A DNA stretch of 64,000 nt from Apiosordaria backusii. Lineage: Eukaryota; Ascomycota; Sordariomycetes; Sordariales; Lasiosphaeriaceae. Shown one piece after another: positions 13,801 to 25,304 of this stretch (positions are counted from its first letter, which is position 1; every line of letters begins with the position of its first letter). The stretch is taken from the NCBI GenBank assembly GCA_030549205.1, contig JAUKTV010000001.1, positions 2,604,001-2,668,000 on the forward strand, read 5' to 3'. The notes beneath the pieces were generated by a model, which worked only from the letters and a program-made list of their open reading frames with translations, was not told the origin of the DNA and did not search any database. The position numbers and the translations under genes were made by a program.

Positions 13801-15774
13801 TGGTGGCACAGCATAGTAATTGGGCGTCGAACCCCTCATAATTGCAATTGCACATTGTCCGAATCTTTGAAGAAAGACTTCCGGTCTGGTTGCCTTGGAG
13901 ATATCGGGGCAGGAAGGCCGATGCAGAAGAATCAAAGTGGGCAAAGGCCGGACCCACCTTCCCTCCAGAGACACAGGCACTAGCCCAGCTCAAAAGAAGC
14001 GTGGAGGGTCACGCTCAACTCAGGGTCCCAAGGTCTCCATTCGTCAGCGGACGGTTCTGGAGAGCTGTGGTTGGAAGAAGGTATCGAGAATAGATTCTTT
14101 AATGCTAAATGTTGAGGTTTGAGCCACATGGAGGTGAAAAAGGAAGAAAGAAAGAATAAAAGAACATTGAAGCGGCTCGGCAGTGATGGTCCCCAACACA
14201 ATGGATGGCCGATGGATCGAGGATGGCTGGATGCCCGCCAACCACTCGACCTGTCTGGTTGTCTCCGGAAGAAAAGCAGCCAAACCCCGGTGTTCTCTGG
14301 CAATTCCAAAGCCCCAAACCTGGGACGCGGACGGCCCTTGTAATTCACCCGGAAAGCCCCTTTGAGATGTCAAAGAAATCCGACTCCCATCTGGGGACTA
14401 TTTCCATCTCCACGTCGTGGCAATTTACCACTAGGTGAGAGGCCCATATTTCAGGTTCAGTTATTAGAGTTTATGCAGTGTTCGTACATACAGTAGCTGC
14501 GAAGAATCTGCTGAAGAATCGCGGATGACATGACGGCCGGTACGGAATACAGTATGGATGTAAATCAACAGGGTACGACATGCAGGCTTGCTGCTCACCC
14601 GCGATCCCTGTCCCCTGTCGGGCACGAGAAGCGACCTGGTGCCGTTGTGTACCTGGCGGTACCGCCACGATTCGGCCCACACACCGGCCCCAGCTTTTGG
14701 AAGGTTCTGACTGGTCCCCGTCCTGTCGCGGTCCACTTGTCGGGCCATACAGTGGGACAAGATCTGGCGGGCAATGGAAGACACTGGTGGGTTTTGGCGG
14801 GTGCCCCAGCTGGCCAAAGTAGCCAGGTACCTGCCAAAGTATCAGAGGTACCCGGCTGTCCACTCGTGTGCAACCCACTCACTCCGCCCTCCCTCCTTCA
14901 CTTGCTGCTACCCTCGGTGCCTCTCTTGTTGCGTCTCTTGGTTTCTTGCTCCTTGTGCTTCCGAACTCTCGATCCCCAAGGCACCACTACACAGACTTCG
15001 TCTGTTGGGGATCTCTCTCGTTTTCCTGACCCTGCCGTAGCCCGTCGTTGCTGCCCACGCCTTGCTTCTGTTCTGTCGTCTCGAACGCCTCGCCTCCCAT
15101 CTCCAACCAAGATCCCTCCCGTCCTGCAGAACGACGACCGGCTGATCGACCAACTCCATCGAATGACATCTCCCAACACACGAGTCTCTCCGCTTTCCGC
15201 TTCCCAGCTCGGTGAATTGGCCGTCTGCCGACTCGAGATCCATCGTAACAAAACACAACCGACAACGCTGCAGAAGACGAGAAACGGGACCATCCTGCAC
15301 TCTTTCCACCCAACCGCTCGTCGCGAAGACAAGAGGCTCCTCTGAGCTTTCTTGGGCGACCGGGAACCATCTATCGTTTGCCTCAGCTTTTTCGTCATAT
15401 GTCTTGAACGTGACTCTTCATTTGGGATTTTGGGCAAACTTGGCTTTCCATTGTTGCACATTGGATTCGCAACACAGACCTTTCTTTGCTCATCGGGTTG
15501 TCCTCAAAAGGGTTGGCTTCTTGTGAACGTCATTCTGGTTGTGACTTTTTTTTATCATACACACAATACCCTTTGAATAGTTACACCTAGTCATCCTGGC
15601 CGACGATACTCGAAGTCGAACGAACCCCGTTTCTTGCTCGCAATCTCGGCAAAGCATAAATATAGACACGGGTGTACACAACGACGGAGAACAAACGGAT
15701 AGGGTTCAAAAACGAGGAATACATTGGGTACAGTGGGGAGGAGAGAACGCCATTTGCGTGGTTAAGTCGGCAAG
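4858..15774. other. 10.9 kb region without a recognisable protein-coding gene
   Basis: This lies between the start codons of two divergent genes. Open frames here are short or biased. The longest (13111-13980 minus; 14530-15345 plus; 4865-5623 plus) show no family motif and no coherent composition. Base composition is ordinary, so this does not look like an AT-rich RIP-degraded repeat. Plus-strand CT-rich tracts typical of fungal transcription starts occur near 5460-5560, 8330-8420 and 14880-15060; the last probably belongs to the ELL leader. Short simple repeats include ATG units near 7108-7122, a GGTCC run near 8139-8158, CT near 6861-6872 and GCT near 11210-11224. No tRNA was found by eye. 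Confidence 0.5.
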
Positions 15775-18253
15775 ATGGTGTTCAACGTGCCCGAAGGTGG
15801 CTTGTCGCTGGACAGCTCGGCCAAAGCTATGGCCGGGCTTCCAGTGCAGGCATTTGGAATCACATTGAGCAATAGTGTCATTGAAGACATGATTGCGTGT
15901 GTGCAAAATGGAGGAGATATCGAACTTTCATTGGGAAGCAATCCGGTAAGTTTGTGATGTATGCCTTGTATTCAAGGTTGGGTTCCTATTGTTCGTGTAT
16001 CTGAATAGCTCGTTCTGGCTATTGTTCAACACCATTCGACACCTCCATGGTAGCTCAATAGCAGCGTCTGACAGCTTCAATCCATAGGCGTTCCTCTTCA
16101 GCGATCAGGAAGTCGAGATTCCCAATTCCCCCGATTCTTACGACTACGATCTGTTCTATTCCGACGCAGCTTCACCCAGATCACTCAAAAAGCTACCACA
16201 GTCTACAATGGGTATTTTCATGCCTCCTCGGGTCACCAAACCCAACGCGAAGAAGCCAGCTTCGAAAGTGCCAGCTCAGAAGACAGCCTCCAGCAATACG
16301 ACTCCAAATTCAAGCAACGAGGCCAACGATGCCATTGCGAACCTCAAGAATTCACTGGCCCGGAAGGAAGCAGAGAAGAATACGTATGGATATGTTACCA
16401 CCGCCGATCTGGAGGGCTGTGATACTAATATGGAAGACAGAGCTGTGGTTGTCAGTGGCTTGATGAACTCGAAAGGCAAGGGCAAGGCGTCCAACCGATT
16501 ACTCGACAATGCGTCCCCTCGGTCCCTCCCACCAAGTCCTGCACTCAGCGGGGTTCGATCCCCTTCACTTGCCCCAGGAGGTGTTTCTGCCCTTGATCAA
16601 ACCAAGCAACACACGTTCCCCATCATTCACCAGCTTGCGGTGGCAGAGCTCAGCTTTGAGGTACTCTTGGCACAGTGGAATGATGGCAGTGAGGATGAGT
16701 TCAGAGTTGCGCTGAACAAAGTTGCCGACTTTGACAACGGCTTACAGAAATGGGCTCTGAGAAAGCGGTATTGGAAGGAACTGGACGTCTTTGAGTACGA
16801 TTATCCCAAAGAAGAGGACCGACAAACAGCTATCAACAATGCGATCAAGCAGTTCGATCGTATGCGAGTTGGAGTTTCCGATCCTATCTGGCAAAAGCTT
16901 CTACCCGTGGCGGAACGCGGAAAGGGGATATGCTTGAGCAAATTGCAAGCCAACCTCGCCAAAGGTCCCACGGTCCCGAAACCAAAGCCGGACGCAGCCA
17001 ACGGAAGTGGATCGGAGAAGGAAGACCCCACAGCATTGAAGAAAGGGAAGGGGGGCGAGGCCATGTCAAGGTCAAGCTCACAAGCTTCGGCGGCGGGGAA
17101 GAAGAAGCCTTCGGCATCAGAGGCTCAAGCCAAGCGTCTAACGTCCACCACGAAAAAGGCGGCGCCAGCCAAACCATCACCGAAAGTATCCCCGACCAAG
17201 CCTCAGACCAAAGCGGCAGCTGGCAAGGGCGGACGAGGACCTCTTTCCGAAGAGTTTGTGAAAGACTCAGACAGTGAGGAAGAGCCGTTGGCGAAATCCA
17301 AGGCTGCAGCTGCCGCAGCTCCCAGGCCAGTGAAGGCAGCTCCCGCTCCCGCTCCTGCGCCAAAGCCAAAGACTACCACCGCTGCCAAAATGCTACCCAA
17401 AGCAATCGAAAAGGACACCATCCGCGCCGAAGTTGTTGCGAAGCCCGCCAAAGCCACTAAGCCAGCAGCGAAGCGGCCACGCGATGCCGATGAGGACGAC
17501 AGTTCGAGCTCTGGTACGCCCCTGAGCAAACGCGTCAAGGCTGGTAGCAAGGCCCCTGCGTCGGCTGCCAACTCGGTCAAGCCACGCACTGTTTCTGACG
17601 CCAGTCAAAACGGCCGTCCAGGGTCATCGGCGCCCAAGGCCAAGAACACCTCGCCGACAAAATCCTCCCCTCTGGCGCTCTCACTACAAAATGCGTCTGA
17701 GCTTGAGCAAGAGCGTGTGGCTCGTGCCAAGTCTGCCGAGCGAGAAAGGGAGCGTGAGCAGGCGCAGATCCAGGCGCTGAAGAGAGAACGCGAGCGCGAG
17801 CGTGAACGTGAGCATGAACGAGCTGAGAAGGAAAGAGAACGCGAGCGGAACCGCGAGAGAGCCGAAAAGGAAAGGGAGCGAGGCCGCGGCGAGAGGGCAA
17901 GAGAGCTGGGACGAGATCGGCCGAGAGCCCGCGAGCCGAGCCGGGACACGATCATCAGCAGCGCTAGCAGCAATGCTGACAGCACGATTGGCATCCCCGT
18001 CGTCAGCAAGAAGAGGCCGGCGCCGGTGGACTCGTACTCGGAGAACCACCACGCGAAGCGGATGCGGGTGTCGGCTGACACGCTGACCAAGGCCCAGGAG
18101 TTCAAGCTGGCGTATCAGCGGTACTTGCAGCTGCACGAGGAGATTAGCGGGTGGGAGTTTCCGCCAGAGTCGAAACTAAATGATTTTTGTGAGCTGCATG
18201 GTCGGTTGGTGAGGATGAAGAAGGAGATTTATTTGGATGTTGGGGAGGCTTAA
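15775..18253 (+). CDS. ell1: RNA polymerase II elongation factor ELL (Ell1-like)
   Basis: Two exons (15775-15945 and 16088-18253) joined over a 142-nt GTAAGT..ATAG intron give 778 residues. The join SNP|AFLFSDQEVEIP restores the N-terminal ELL region. Residues about 185-260 form the winged-helix part (PIIHQLAVAELSFEVL, then KRYWKELDVFEYDYPKEEDR, NAIKQFDRMRVG, DPIWQKLLPVAERGKG), which matches fungal ELL. A long Ala/Pro/Lys/Ser-rich linker follows, then an Arg/Glu repeat segment (encoded about 17700-17945). The C-terminal 60 residues (AQEFKLAYQRYLQLHEEI.. FCELHGRLVRMKKEIYLD) resemble the occludin/ELL C-terminal helical domain. ELL proteins with Eaf stimulate elongation by suppressing Pol II pausing in the nucleus. 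The first ATG of the conserved start (MVFNVPEGG) is used. The second-exon ATG at 16208 lies inside the conserved region and is not the start. Confidence 0.85.
17701..17945 (+). repeat. Arg/Glu-repeat coding tract inside ELL
   Basis: Imperfect repetition of GAG/CGN codons encodes alternating Arg and Glu (RERERERE-type). Such a tract is likely a long charged single alpha helix or a disordered linker between the N-terminal ELL fold and the C-terminal domain. It is in frame and part of the gene, not an inserted element. Confidence 0.75.
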
Positions 18254-19999
18254 GGAGCTGATTGGGCAACATGGCAGAGACACAGGATGTCATGGCATAC
18301 AAAAAGGAGAACGAGGGGTTCCAAAGGAAAAATCGTGACTGGACAGTGGACAGGATTACAAAAACATCACAACCTTGGGTTCTGATACAGTGTTTTGCTT
18401 TTTCCTATGGCTGGCAAATGTTTCTGGTCATTAATCAATTCAGCGAAGTTGGGGATAGACATTACAACGACATCCCATCAACAACAACAACAACATTACA
18501 TGAAGATCATTTTTTGGGGCGTTTTTATTTCTTTTCATGTTTTGCGTTTTGTTTTTGTTACTATTTTATGGATTTGGCTGGTCACAACACACTACTTGAT
18601 ATGATGACTTGATGCCAATTATGCCCAGATTTGAGGTGGAGTTGGAGGTGGATAGGTGAAGAAGATGGATGTGATTTGATACCCCTGGGTTGAGAAGGAA
18701 TGATCATGAACAAGGACCGAAGAAGTGTCAAAGGGTGGCGTGTTTGTGATTTGGAATGAGAAGAGAGATATTTAAAATTAAAAATCAAACTAAATCAAAT
18801 TTTTGACAAATAACTAGAAAGCTGAATATGCTTGAGATATGTGACGCTCTCTCTCGCGTTGTTGTTGACACTGCAATCACATACGTTCCAGAGTCGAACG
18901 GGGCTAATTTCACCGAGGAACTTGTGCCCGGATATTCACAGGCAGGGCTGAAGTTCTCCGCAGAGCCGAGGAAGATGGAAGGGGCTGAAGTAGGGCTGTA
19001 GAAGTTGGAAAGGGGGGTTAAAGTGCTTGCATAATTCTGCACAGCTGGAGAAAGGGGGGCACGTGCCTCCCTGCTTTTTCTCAAAATCCCATTCACCCAT
19101 TCTACCTACTCTGGGCATATGTGATTTGACTCTGGTACCTGCATCCACGGCTTCTCCCTCCCTCCCTAACATATGTCTCGGTCGGGGGATTTACCCATCC
19201 CCAGATTTCCGAACAGAAAAAGAAATGAGAGACTTTCCCGGTGGTTTGGTTCCAGAGACGAGAGGGATGAGGCTCAGCTGCTGGGGCAAACCATGCAAGG
19301 TACCAACCCAGCCCAGGGATAAGAGTTAGCACCTATCAAGGAGTGACCCCCTTTGGACATCTCACGCCTCTTTACTCCGTAACAACGGTATTGATGATGA
19401 TTGCGATGTGCCCCCTTGTGCTTCATCACGCCTCATCAAAGCCGGTGCTGCGCTCCTCCCCTGGCTATGGGTTGGTGTGCCACTGTGGTGCATACACTTC
19501 AAATCAGGTGATATCAACCCTCATATTCATCACACCATCAAGTAGTGTAATAATGTAAAAAACCACATTTCATTCATTAAAACTTCAAACTCCTCCCAAC
19601 TCATCAAAAACTACTCCTAGGGTACTCAATATAATGCCATGTTGCTGTCTGTTGCTTGTGTGCATTTCCCCCCTCCCTTCTTTCTTCGCGCTTCCTTACT
19701 TACAATCTACCTCCACCATCGTCCCCTTCCTCAAAAAAAAAAAAAAATTTGATGCCATCGCTGTGTGAAAATGCCTCCTCCGAATTTTCTTTGTCCTTTT
19801 CCTCTCTTATCATACGGTAAAAAATAACAAATGTGATGATATTTTTCTGTTGGCGGGTTGTGACTTGCTGTGTGTTTCTCGTCGTATCTTGTCGGTTTTG
19901 GATAGGGGGTTTGAGATAGGTGATAATGATGATGGCGATGGTGAACCCCCCTATTGAGAGAAATTACAGCTTGGAGAGAAAATGGAGGAGGCCGCGTCC
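18254..19999. other. Convergent 3' intergenic region (ELL / LC8)
   Basis: About 1.7 kb between the end of ELL (+) and the end of the LC8 gene (-), so it should hold both 3' untranslated regions. It includes an A-run of about 15 at 19733-19747 and an AT-rich part at 18770-18810. No exon is supported on either strand. Confidence 0.5.
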
Positions 20000-20842
20000 C
20001 TACTGGGTCTTGAAGAGCAGGATGGCACAGTGACCGAGATAGAAGTAGATGAAGTGCTTGGTTTCTGATGGTCTACTGTCAGTAACAACATTGCTTGCTG
20101 ATCAAGATCAGGGTGCAGCTTACCGTGGGTCACGAAGCTGCCAAAGTGGCGGCCTACAATGCAGTGCCAGGTAGGTCCCTTTCTTTCGTCAAACTGTTAC
20201 ACGGTGGCGTGTTAGCTGATATGATCCGAGATGAACCACCATTCCACCATGTGTGTGGGACTTCATACTGTTCGCTTGATGTGCTGAGCAATATCCTGGA
20301 TACAGGGTTAGCTTCTAGTTGCTGCTAAAATTGGGGTTTTTGGCTTGGTATGAACTCTGCCTCTTATCCAGGCGGATGGCATGCAGACTTCCCAATCCCT
20401 GACTGACTGACCTTTTCAACAGAGTACTTGGCCATGGCCTCCTGAGCTACAGACACCCAAGTCAGTCACACATCTCTATGTTGTCCGCCCGGCTGGCCAG
20501 GATCCCGGATCCCTTGTGACTCGTACGTACACACTTCAATGACCTCTTGTTGCAAATCCTCGGACTGTGAAAAGAGGGGAATCGTGTTAGCACCTCGATG
20601 CGCGCGCCGAAAGCGGAACAGTTCGGTGGAAGGTGGGTTGGTTCGTCATACCATGTCGGCGCTCTTGATCTGGGCTGTCACATACGTATGTTCTTAGTCC
20701 TACGGTTCAACTCAAGCGGGGGATGGGAGGGGCGTAGTTGGGTGCACCAGCAAGGGACCACGGAGGCAAACTCACCATCAAGCTTCTCCCTCGCAACAGG
20801 GGATGTGCTCCCAGCAGCGGGCTTAGCGTCGTCTCCTGCCAT
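20000..20842 (-). CDS. DYN2: Dynein light chain LC8, seven exons
   Basis: Not visible as a long open frame; found by splicing. Exons on the minus strand are 20842-20776, 20674-20652, 20564-20531, 20446-20412, 20295-20269, 20193-20124 and 20064-20000. Every intron has GT..AG ends and frame is kept throughout, giving 106 residues. The product carries the LC8 signature almost end to end: QIKSADM, then VIEVSQEAMAKY, DIAQHIKRTFDERKGPTWHC, IVGRHFGSFVTHE and TKHFIYFYLGHCAILLFKTQ at the C-terminus. Family length is 85-95 residues; the extra 20 at the N-terminus (MAGDDAKPAAGSTSPVAREK) are Ala/Ser-rich and likely disordered. LC8 is a homodimeric hub that dimerises dynein intermediate chains and binds many partners with TQT-like peptides; in filamentous fungi (nudG in Aspergillus) it supports nuclear distribution. 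His replaces the usual Asn in GRNFGS. Confidence 0.95.
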
Positions 20843-21741
20843 TGTGATTGTATATCTCGGAAGGTGAAACGAGGTGAGTGCGGTTGGGAAGTCGATGGAC
20901 AAAGATAGCCGCGGTCTGGTCAGCAATTAGTATGATGCCGTGAAGAACGCAAACAGCACGGTGTGTTGGCGATGTTCGGTGTGGATGTCGAATAGCCGCC
21001 CACAAGCCACAGACGCTCCCCCGGCTCCAAGCACGCGGTTACGAGATGGGGGGGTCGAATGAGGGCCCAACGTACCAGTACGCGCAAACAATGGATGCTA
21101 GTGTGGCCTTCGTAATGGATAGCTAAGAGCTCCAAGTGGCAGCAGTACAGGTTCGGCCGTGCAGTGTCGAGGTGAGATGGCTTGTTGTTGAGCTATCAAC
21201 TATGTAAGTTGGCGTCGGGTAACAAAACAAAGTGTGGAGTGCGGAGAGCAAGCAAACAAGTGACGATGGGTTGTTGTTTGGCTACTGGAGCAGAAGCCTC
21301 GCAACAACTCAAAATCATTGGCGCCGCACTTTGAGGCGGTCGACGGGGAGGGAGGGACTGGGGTCCCATCGCTCACCTGGGGCGACCGATGTAGCTATAC
21401 CCGGTTCTTGCGTGAGCTGTTGGCGGAGGCCCAGGTATCTGGGACTTCAAAGCTTGTGCCGACCGTCACTGTGGAGCTTCTGTGGAGGCTCTCAGATAAG
21501 ATAAGGAAAAGCCGGTGCGGGTGGGGCCAAGCTTGAAATTTAATTGGGGCCAGTGCGGAAAAAATCTTGGACCTTTTCCACTTCCTCAATTAAAGCCAAA
21601 AACTACATCAACCACCACAGAGTTGTCGCATTGTTCCGCGGTACTCTGGTCCCAATGATTACACGGTAGCAACTGCTCTAATCAACTGCCCGAGGCAGAC
21701 CGGAAGGAGCAAGCAGCAACATCGCCGTCATCGCCATCACA
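20843..21741. other. Divergent promoter region (LC8 / MRD1)
   Basis: About 0.9 kb between the start codons of the dynein light chain (-) and MRD1 (+). It should carry both promoters. No further exon or structural RNA was recognised, and no specific factor site can be supported. Confidence 0.55.
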
Positions 21742-24498
21742 ATGGAGTCGTCAAGAATCTTCGTCAAGAACCTACCGCCGTCCATCTCCGAGGCTGACTT
21801 TCGCAAACACTTCTCGGCTCAGGGACGAGAGGTTACCGATGTCAAGCTCATCCCCAACCGCCGCATCGGGTTTGTTGGTTACAAGTCGCATGAAGATGCA
21901 GCCAAGGCCGTAAAGTACTTCAACAAGTCCTTTATTCGCATGTCCAGGATCGGCGTCGATCTGGCCAAACCTGTAAGGATATCCCCCTCCCCCCCTTTGA
22001 TGGGCCCAACACTCATCATCGTGCATGCAGATTGAAGCCGCTATCCCAAAATCAGCCACGCAAGCTGCTCATGTCCCGAGCCGTGATGCAGCCAAGGCAC
22101 CTTCTCTCGTCAAGTCCCGTGCTCCAGAGGCAGAGTCAACTGAGGATGACGCTAGCTCAAAGAAGAGGAAGCGAGACCTCGTGGATGAGGCCGACCCCAA
22201 GTTCCAGGAGTATCTTGAGGTCATGGGCCACCCCACCAAGAAGGCTAGAGACGGTGAGGCCGTGGGGAACAGCGCACTTGAGTCAGAAACGACCGCAGCT
22301 ATCCCTTCGGCTCTTATTGAGGGTGGTGAAAGTGACGATGAGTACGAGGAAATCCCAGTGAGGCCAAAACGGCCAATCGAGGAGGCACCTACGTTGGCTC
22401 TGCCCGTTGCCACCCCTGTTGCAGCCATCATCCCCCCTGCACCATCCCAACCAGCCGATGAACCTGCAATGGAAGTGCCGCAGGTACCCGCTGAAGCCAC
22501 TGACGATGACTGGCTTCGGTCGAGAACAAACCGTCTGCTTGACCTTGTGGACCCGGATGACCCCGGGTTTTCCGCACGGTCTGCTGATGCGGTGCCTGTT
22601 GCCACCAAAGTGCCTCTTCCAGAGGAACAGGTTCAAACAGCCCAGGAACCAGATCTTGCTCCCGAGTCCGAGGTTGAGAAACACGATGTGGTTCGCACAC
22701 CTGAGGATGCCGTGAAGTTGATCGAAAAGACAGCGCGCTTGTTTTTGCGAAATCTCAGCTACACGGTGACGGAGGACAACGTACGGGACCACTTTGGCCA
22801 GTTTGGCGATCTTGAAGAGGTAAGCTTGACATGATTCCTGCTTCTTTCACTCCTTGCAGTCGCCTTTCCATGATGAACCCCTGATAGGGACATCTTATGC
22901 AAAGCATATGATGAGAACCTGGGCTCGGTATTTTAGTAGATGCTTCGAGATTCTGAAAAAAGGCCCGATTGTTGTCCTGCTGTTTCGCCTCTAGTGACAC
23001 TCGACTCTCGCTAACAGTCTGGCAGGTTCATGTTCCGCTGGATAATCGGGGCCAGAGCAAAGGCTTTGCTATGATTCGTTACGCAAAGCCTGGGGCGGCG
23101 CTTTCCGCATTCCAGACAGATGGCACTGTCTTCCAAGGCCGCATCATCCACATCATTCCCGCCGCTGCCAAAAGGGAGAGCAAGCTTGATGAATACGCAA
23201 TCTCAAAGCTCCCTTTGAAGAAGCAGCAGCTGCTCAAGAAAAAAGCCGAAGCTGCCTCCAGCACCTTCAACTGGAATTCGCTGTTCATGAGCCAAGATGC
23301 TGTCAACAATGCCGTAGCTGAACGCCTTGGTGTGTCCAAACATGAGCTCTTGGATCCAACCGACGCGTCTGCCGCTGTGAAACAGGCGATCGCTGAGACC
23401 ACCGTCATCCAGGAAGCCAAGGCTTACTTTGCAACTCATGGTGTGAACATCGATGCCTTCAAGTCTCAGCAGCGGGGTGACACGTCAATCTTGGTCAAGA
23501 ACATCAAGAACGCCACCATCGAGGAGCTCAGAACCCTCTTCGAGGAGCATGGCTCTGTCCTCCGCGTGCTCATGCCCCCAAGTGGGACTATCGCCATTGT
23601 CCAGTTCGCGCAACCAGCGCACTGCAGGGCAGCTTTCGCCCGTAAAGCGTACTCTAGATTCAAGGACTCGGTACTGTACCTGGAGAAAGGCCCGAAAGGT
23701 CTCTTCGTCGATAATGTGAGCCAACCAGCAGATCGTCCTGCCGGTCTCCAAAAGGTGTCAGCTTCTGACCTGCTGGAACGCGATGACGCCGAGGATCAGC
23801 CAGAGACGGCCTCTTTATTCGTCCGCAACCTAAACTTCTCCACCACCACTGAGGGACTGACAAATGCTTTCAAGCCCTTGGATGGGTTTGTGGGTGCACA
23901 AGTCAAGACCAAGACTGATCCCAAGAAGCCAGGCCAGGTGTTGAGCATGGGCTTTGGCTTCTGCGCTTTCAAGACAAAGGAGCAGGCACAGGCTGCTCAA
24001 AAGGCCATGGATGGCCATGTGCTCGACGGGTACAAGCTCCTTGTCAAGGCTTCCCACAGGGGTATGGATGCGGCCGAGGAGCGGAGGCGGGAGGATCTGG
24101 CCAAGAAGGCTGCTGCTCAGCGCACCAAGGTGGTCATCAAGAACCTTCCGTTCGAGGCGTCCAAGAAAGACGTCCGCGCACTGTTCAGCAACTACGGAAA
24201 GCTGGTTGCCCTCCGTATCCCCAAGAAGTTCAACCACTCCTCACGTGGTTTTGCTTTCGCCGAATTTTCGACGGCGAAAGAGGCGCTCAATGCGCTCACA
24301 GCACTCAAGGATACCCATCTGCTTGGGCGCAGGCTTGTGCTTGACTTTGCAGAAGCTGAGGATCTTGATCCAGAAGAACAGATCAAGGCCATGGAGAAGA
24401 AGATGCGTGGCCAAGCTAGCAAGGTTGCCCTTCAGCAACTTACTGGGGCAGGGAGAAGCAAGGTCAATATTGGAGACAATGATGAAGACGAGGCATGA
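21742..24498 (+). CDS. MRD1: Multiple RNA-binding domain-containing protein 1 (Mrd1)
   Basis: Three exons (21742-21972, 22031-22819, 23026-24498) encode 830 residues. Introns are 58 nt (GTAAGG..GCAG) and 206 nt (GTAAGC..GCAG, branch CTAAC). Five RRMs are visible by their RNP2/RNP1 motifs: RRM1 at 4-80 (RIFVKNLPPSIS, RIGFVGYKS), RRM2 at about 314-390 (LFLRNLSYTVT, KGFAMIRY), RRM3 at about 493-560 (ILVKNIKN), RRM4 at about 602-685 (LFVRNLNFST, GFGFCAFK) and RRM5 at about 707-785 (VVIKNLPFEA, RGFAFAEF). This number, order and length match Mrd1, an essential SSU processome protein that binds the 35S pre-rRNA and is needed for cleavages A0-A2 leading to 18S rRNA; it acts in the nucleolus. Intron 2 splits RRM2 between its two RNP motifs, which is why an unspliced reading shows two half proteins. 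Confidence 0.96.
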
Positions 24499-25304
24499 GA
24501 GTGTAATGAATAAAATTAATGTTGCTGGTCTCCTTGATGAGGGAAACCTCGAGGAATGTCTCATAATCTCAACGGTCGCCCCCCCTTGCCAAGAAATGTG
24601 TTTGCCCCTGTCGACCTTCGTTGAAGAAAACCCCACCCTTGTCTTGACAAACTTGGTTTTGCTGTCTCGCACGTTGCGCGCACGCTTTTACCGTTGCGTC
24701 TGATCAATGTGTTGCTGTGTAGGGCTAATTTTGTTCTCATTCCGTAAATGAGCCCCTTCATCGCCCTCCCTCCCCCGCGGTCCCGAGGGGGTGCCGCCAA
24801 CCGAGAGGGGGCACGGTGCAGGTCAGATCTCAAGCATATGTTTCCACGACGGCTTAGTGCCCTTGCGTGCCAGTGTTGGCACCATCTTAGATGCAGTCCA
24901 GGACGGCTGACCCAGACCCAACTTGCTGCTTGTTTGACCCTGAAGGGGGTGTCTATCGCCCTAAGCAATGATGGGGTGCAGCAATAATCTGGTATGAAGA
25001 ACGGCGGGATGAGCTCAGTTGATCCTCGCTTCATGCAGCATCGTCAGATATAGGGACGATGTCGAGGCCCTTTATAAGCTATGCCGCTCCCTCTTCATGC
25101 CTGTCCCCTTTGCTCTGGCATATCTTATATGTGGTTCTGGCTCGCATCCTGACGAACAACCATTCCACTCAGGATTCCTTCCTCTTTCATTCGTTCTCGT
25201 CCAGCGTTCCTGAGCTGAACAGAGTGTTTGCCAGCTGGGAGGGTTTCTGCTCCGAGTTGTTGAACATACACATTGTTCTCGGGTCTCATTCTCGGAGCTT
25301 AGCA
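24499..25304. other. Intergenic region between MRD1 and the TEA factor gene
   Basis: About 0.8 kb, both flanking genes on the plus strand. An AATAAA at 24509-24514, 11 nt after the MRD1 stop codon, could help 3' end formation. The rest should be the TEA factor promoter and leader. The open frame upstream of 25305 continues in phase to an ATG at 25059, so a longer N-terminus cannot be excluded. Confidence 0.5.

Noticed and set aside
13111..13980. 289-codon minus-strand frame in the gene desert
   Set aside because: It begins without a supported ATG, is rich in Cys, Arg, Ser and His in random order, and shows no motif. Long chance frames are expected when six frames of 64 kb are scanned.
14530..15345. 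271-codon plus-strand frame upstream of ELL
   Set aside because: Much of it translates the CT-rich leader of ELL; no domain, and the real start of ELL is at 15775.
22069..22608. 179-codon minus-strand frame opposite MRD1
   Set aside because: Antisense to the MRD1 linker; composition mirrors the sense codons.
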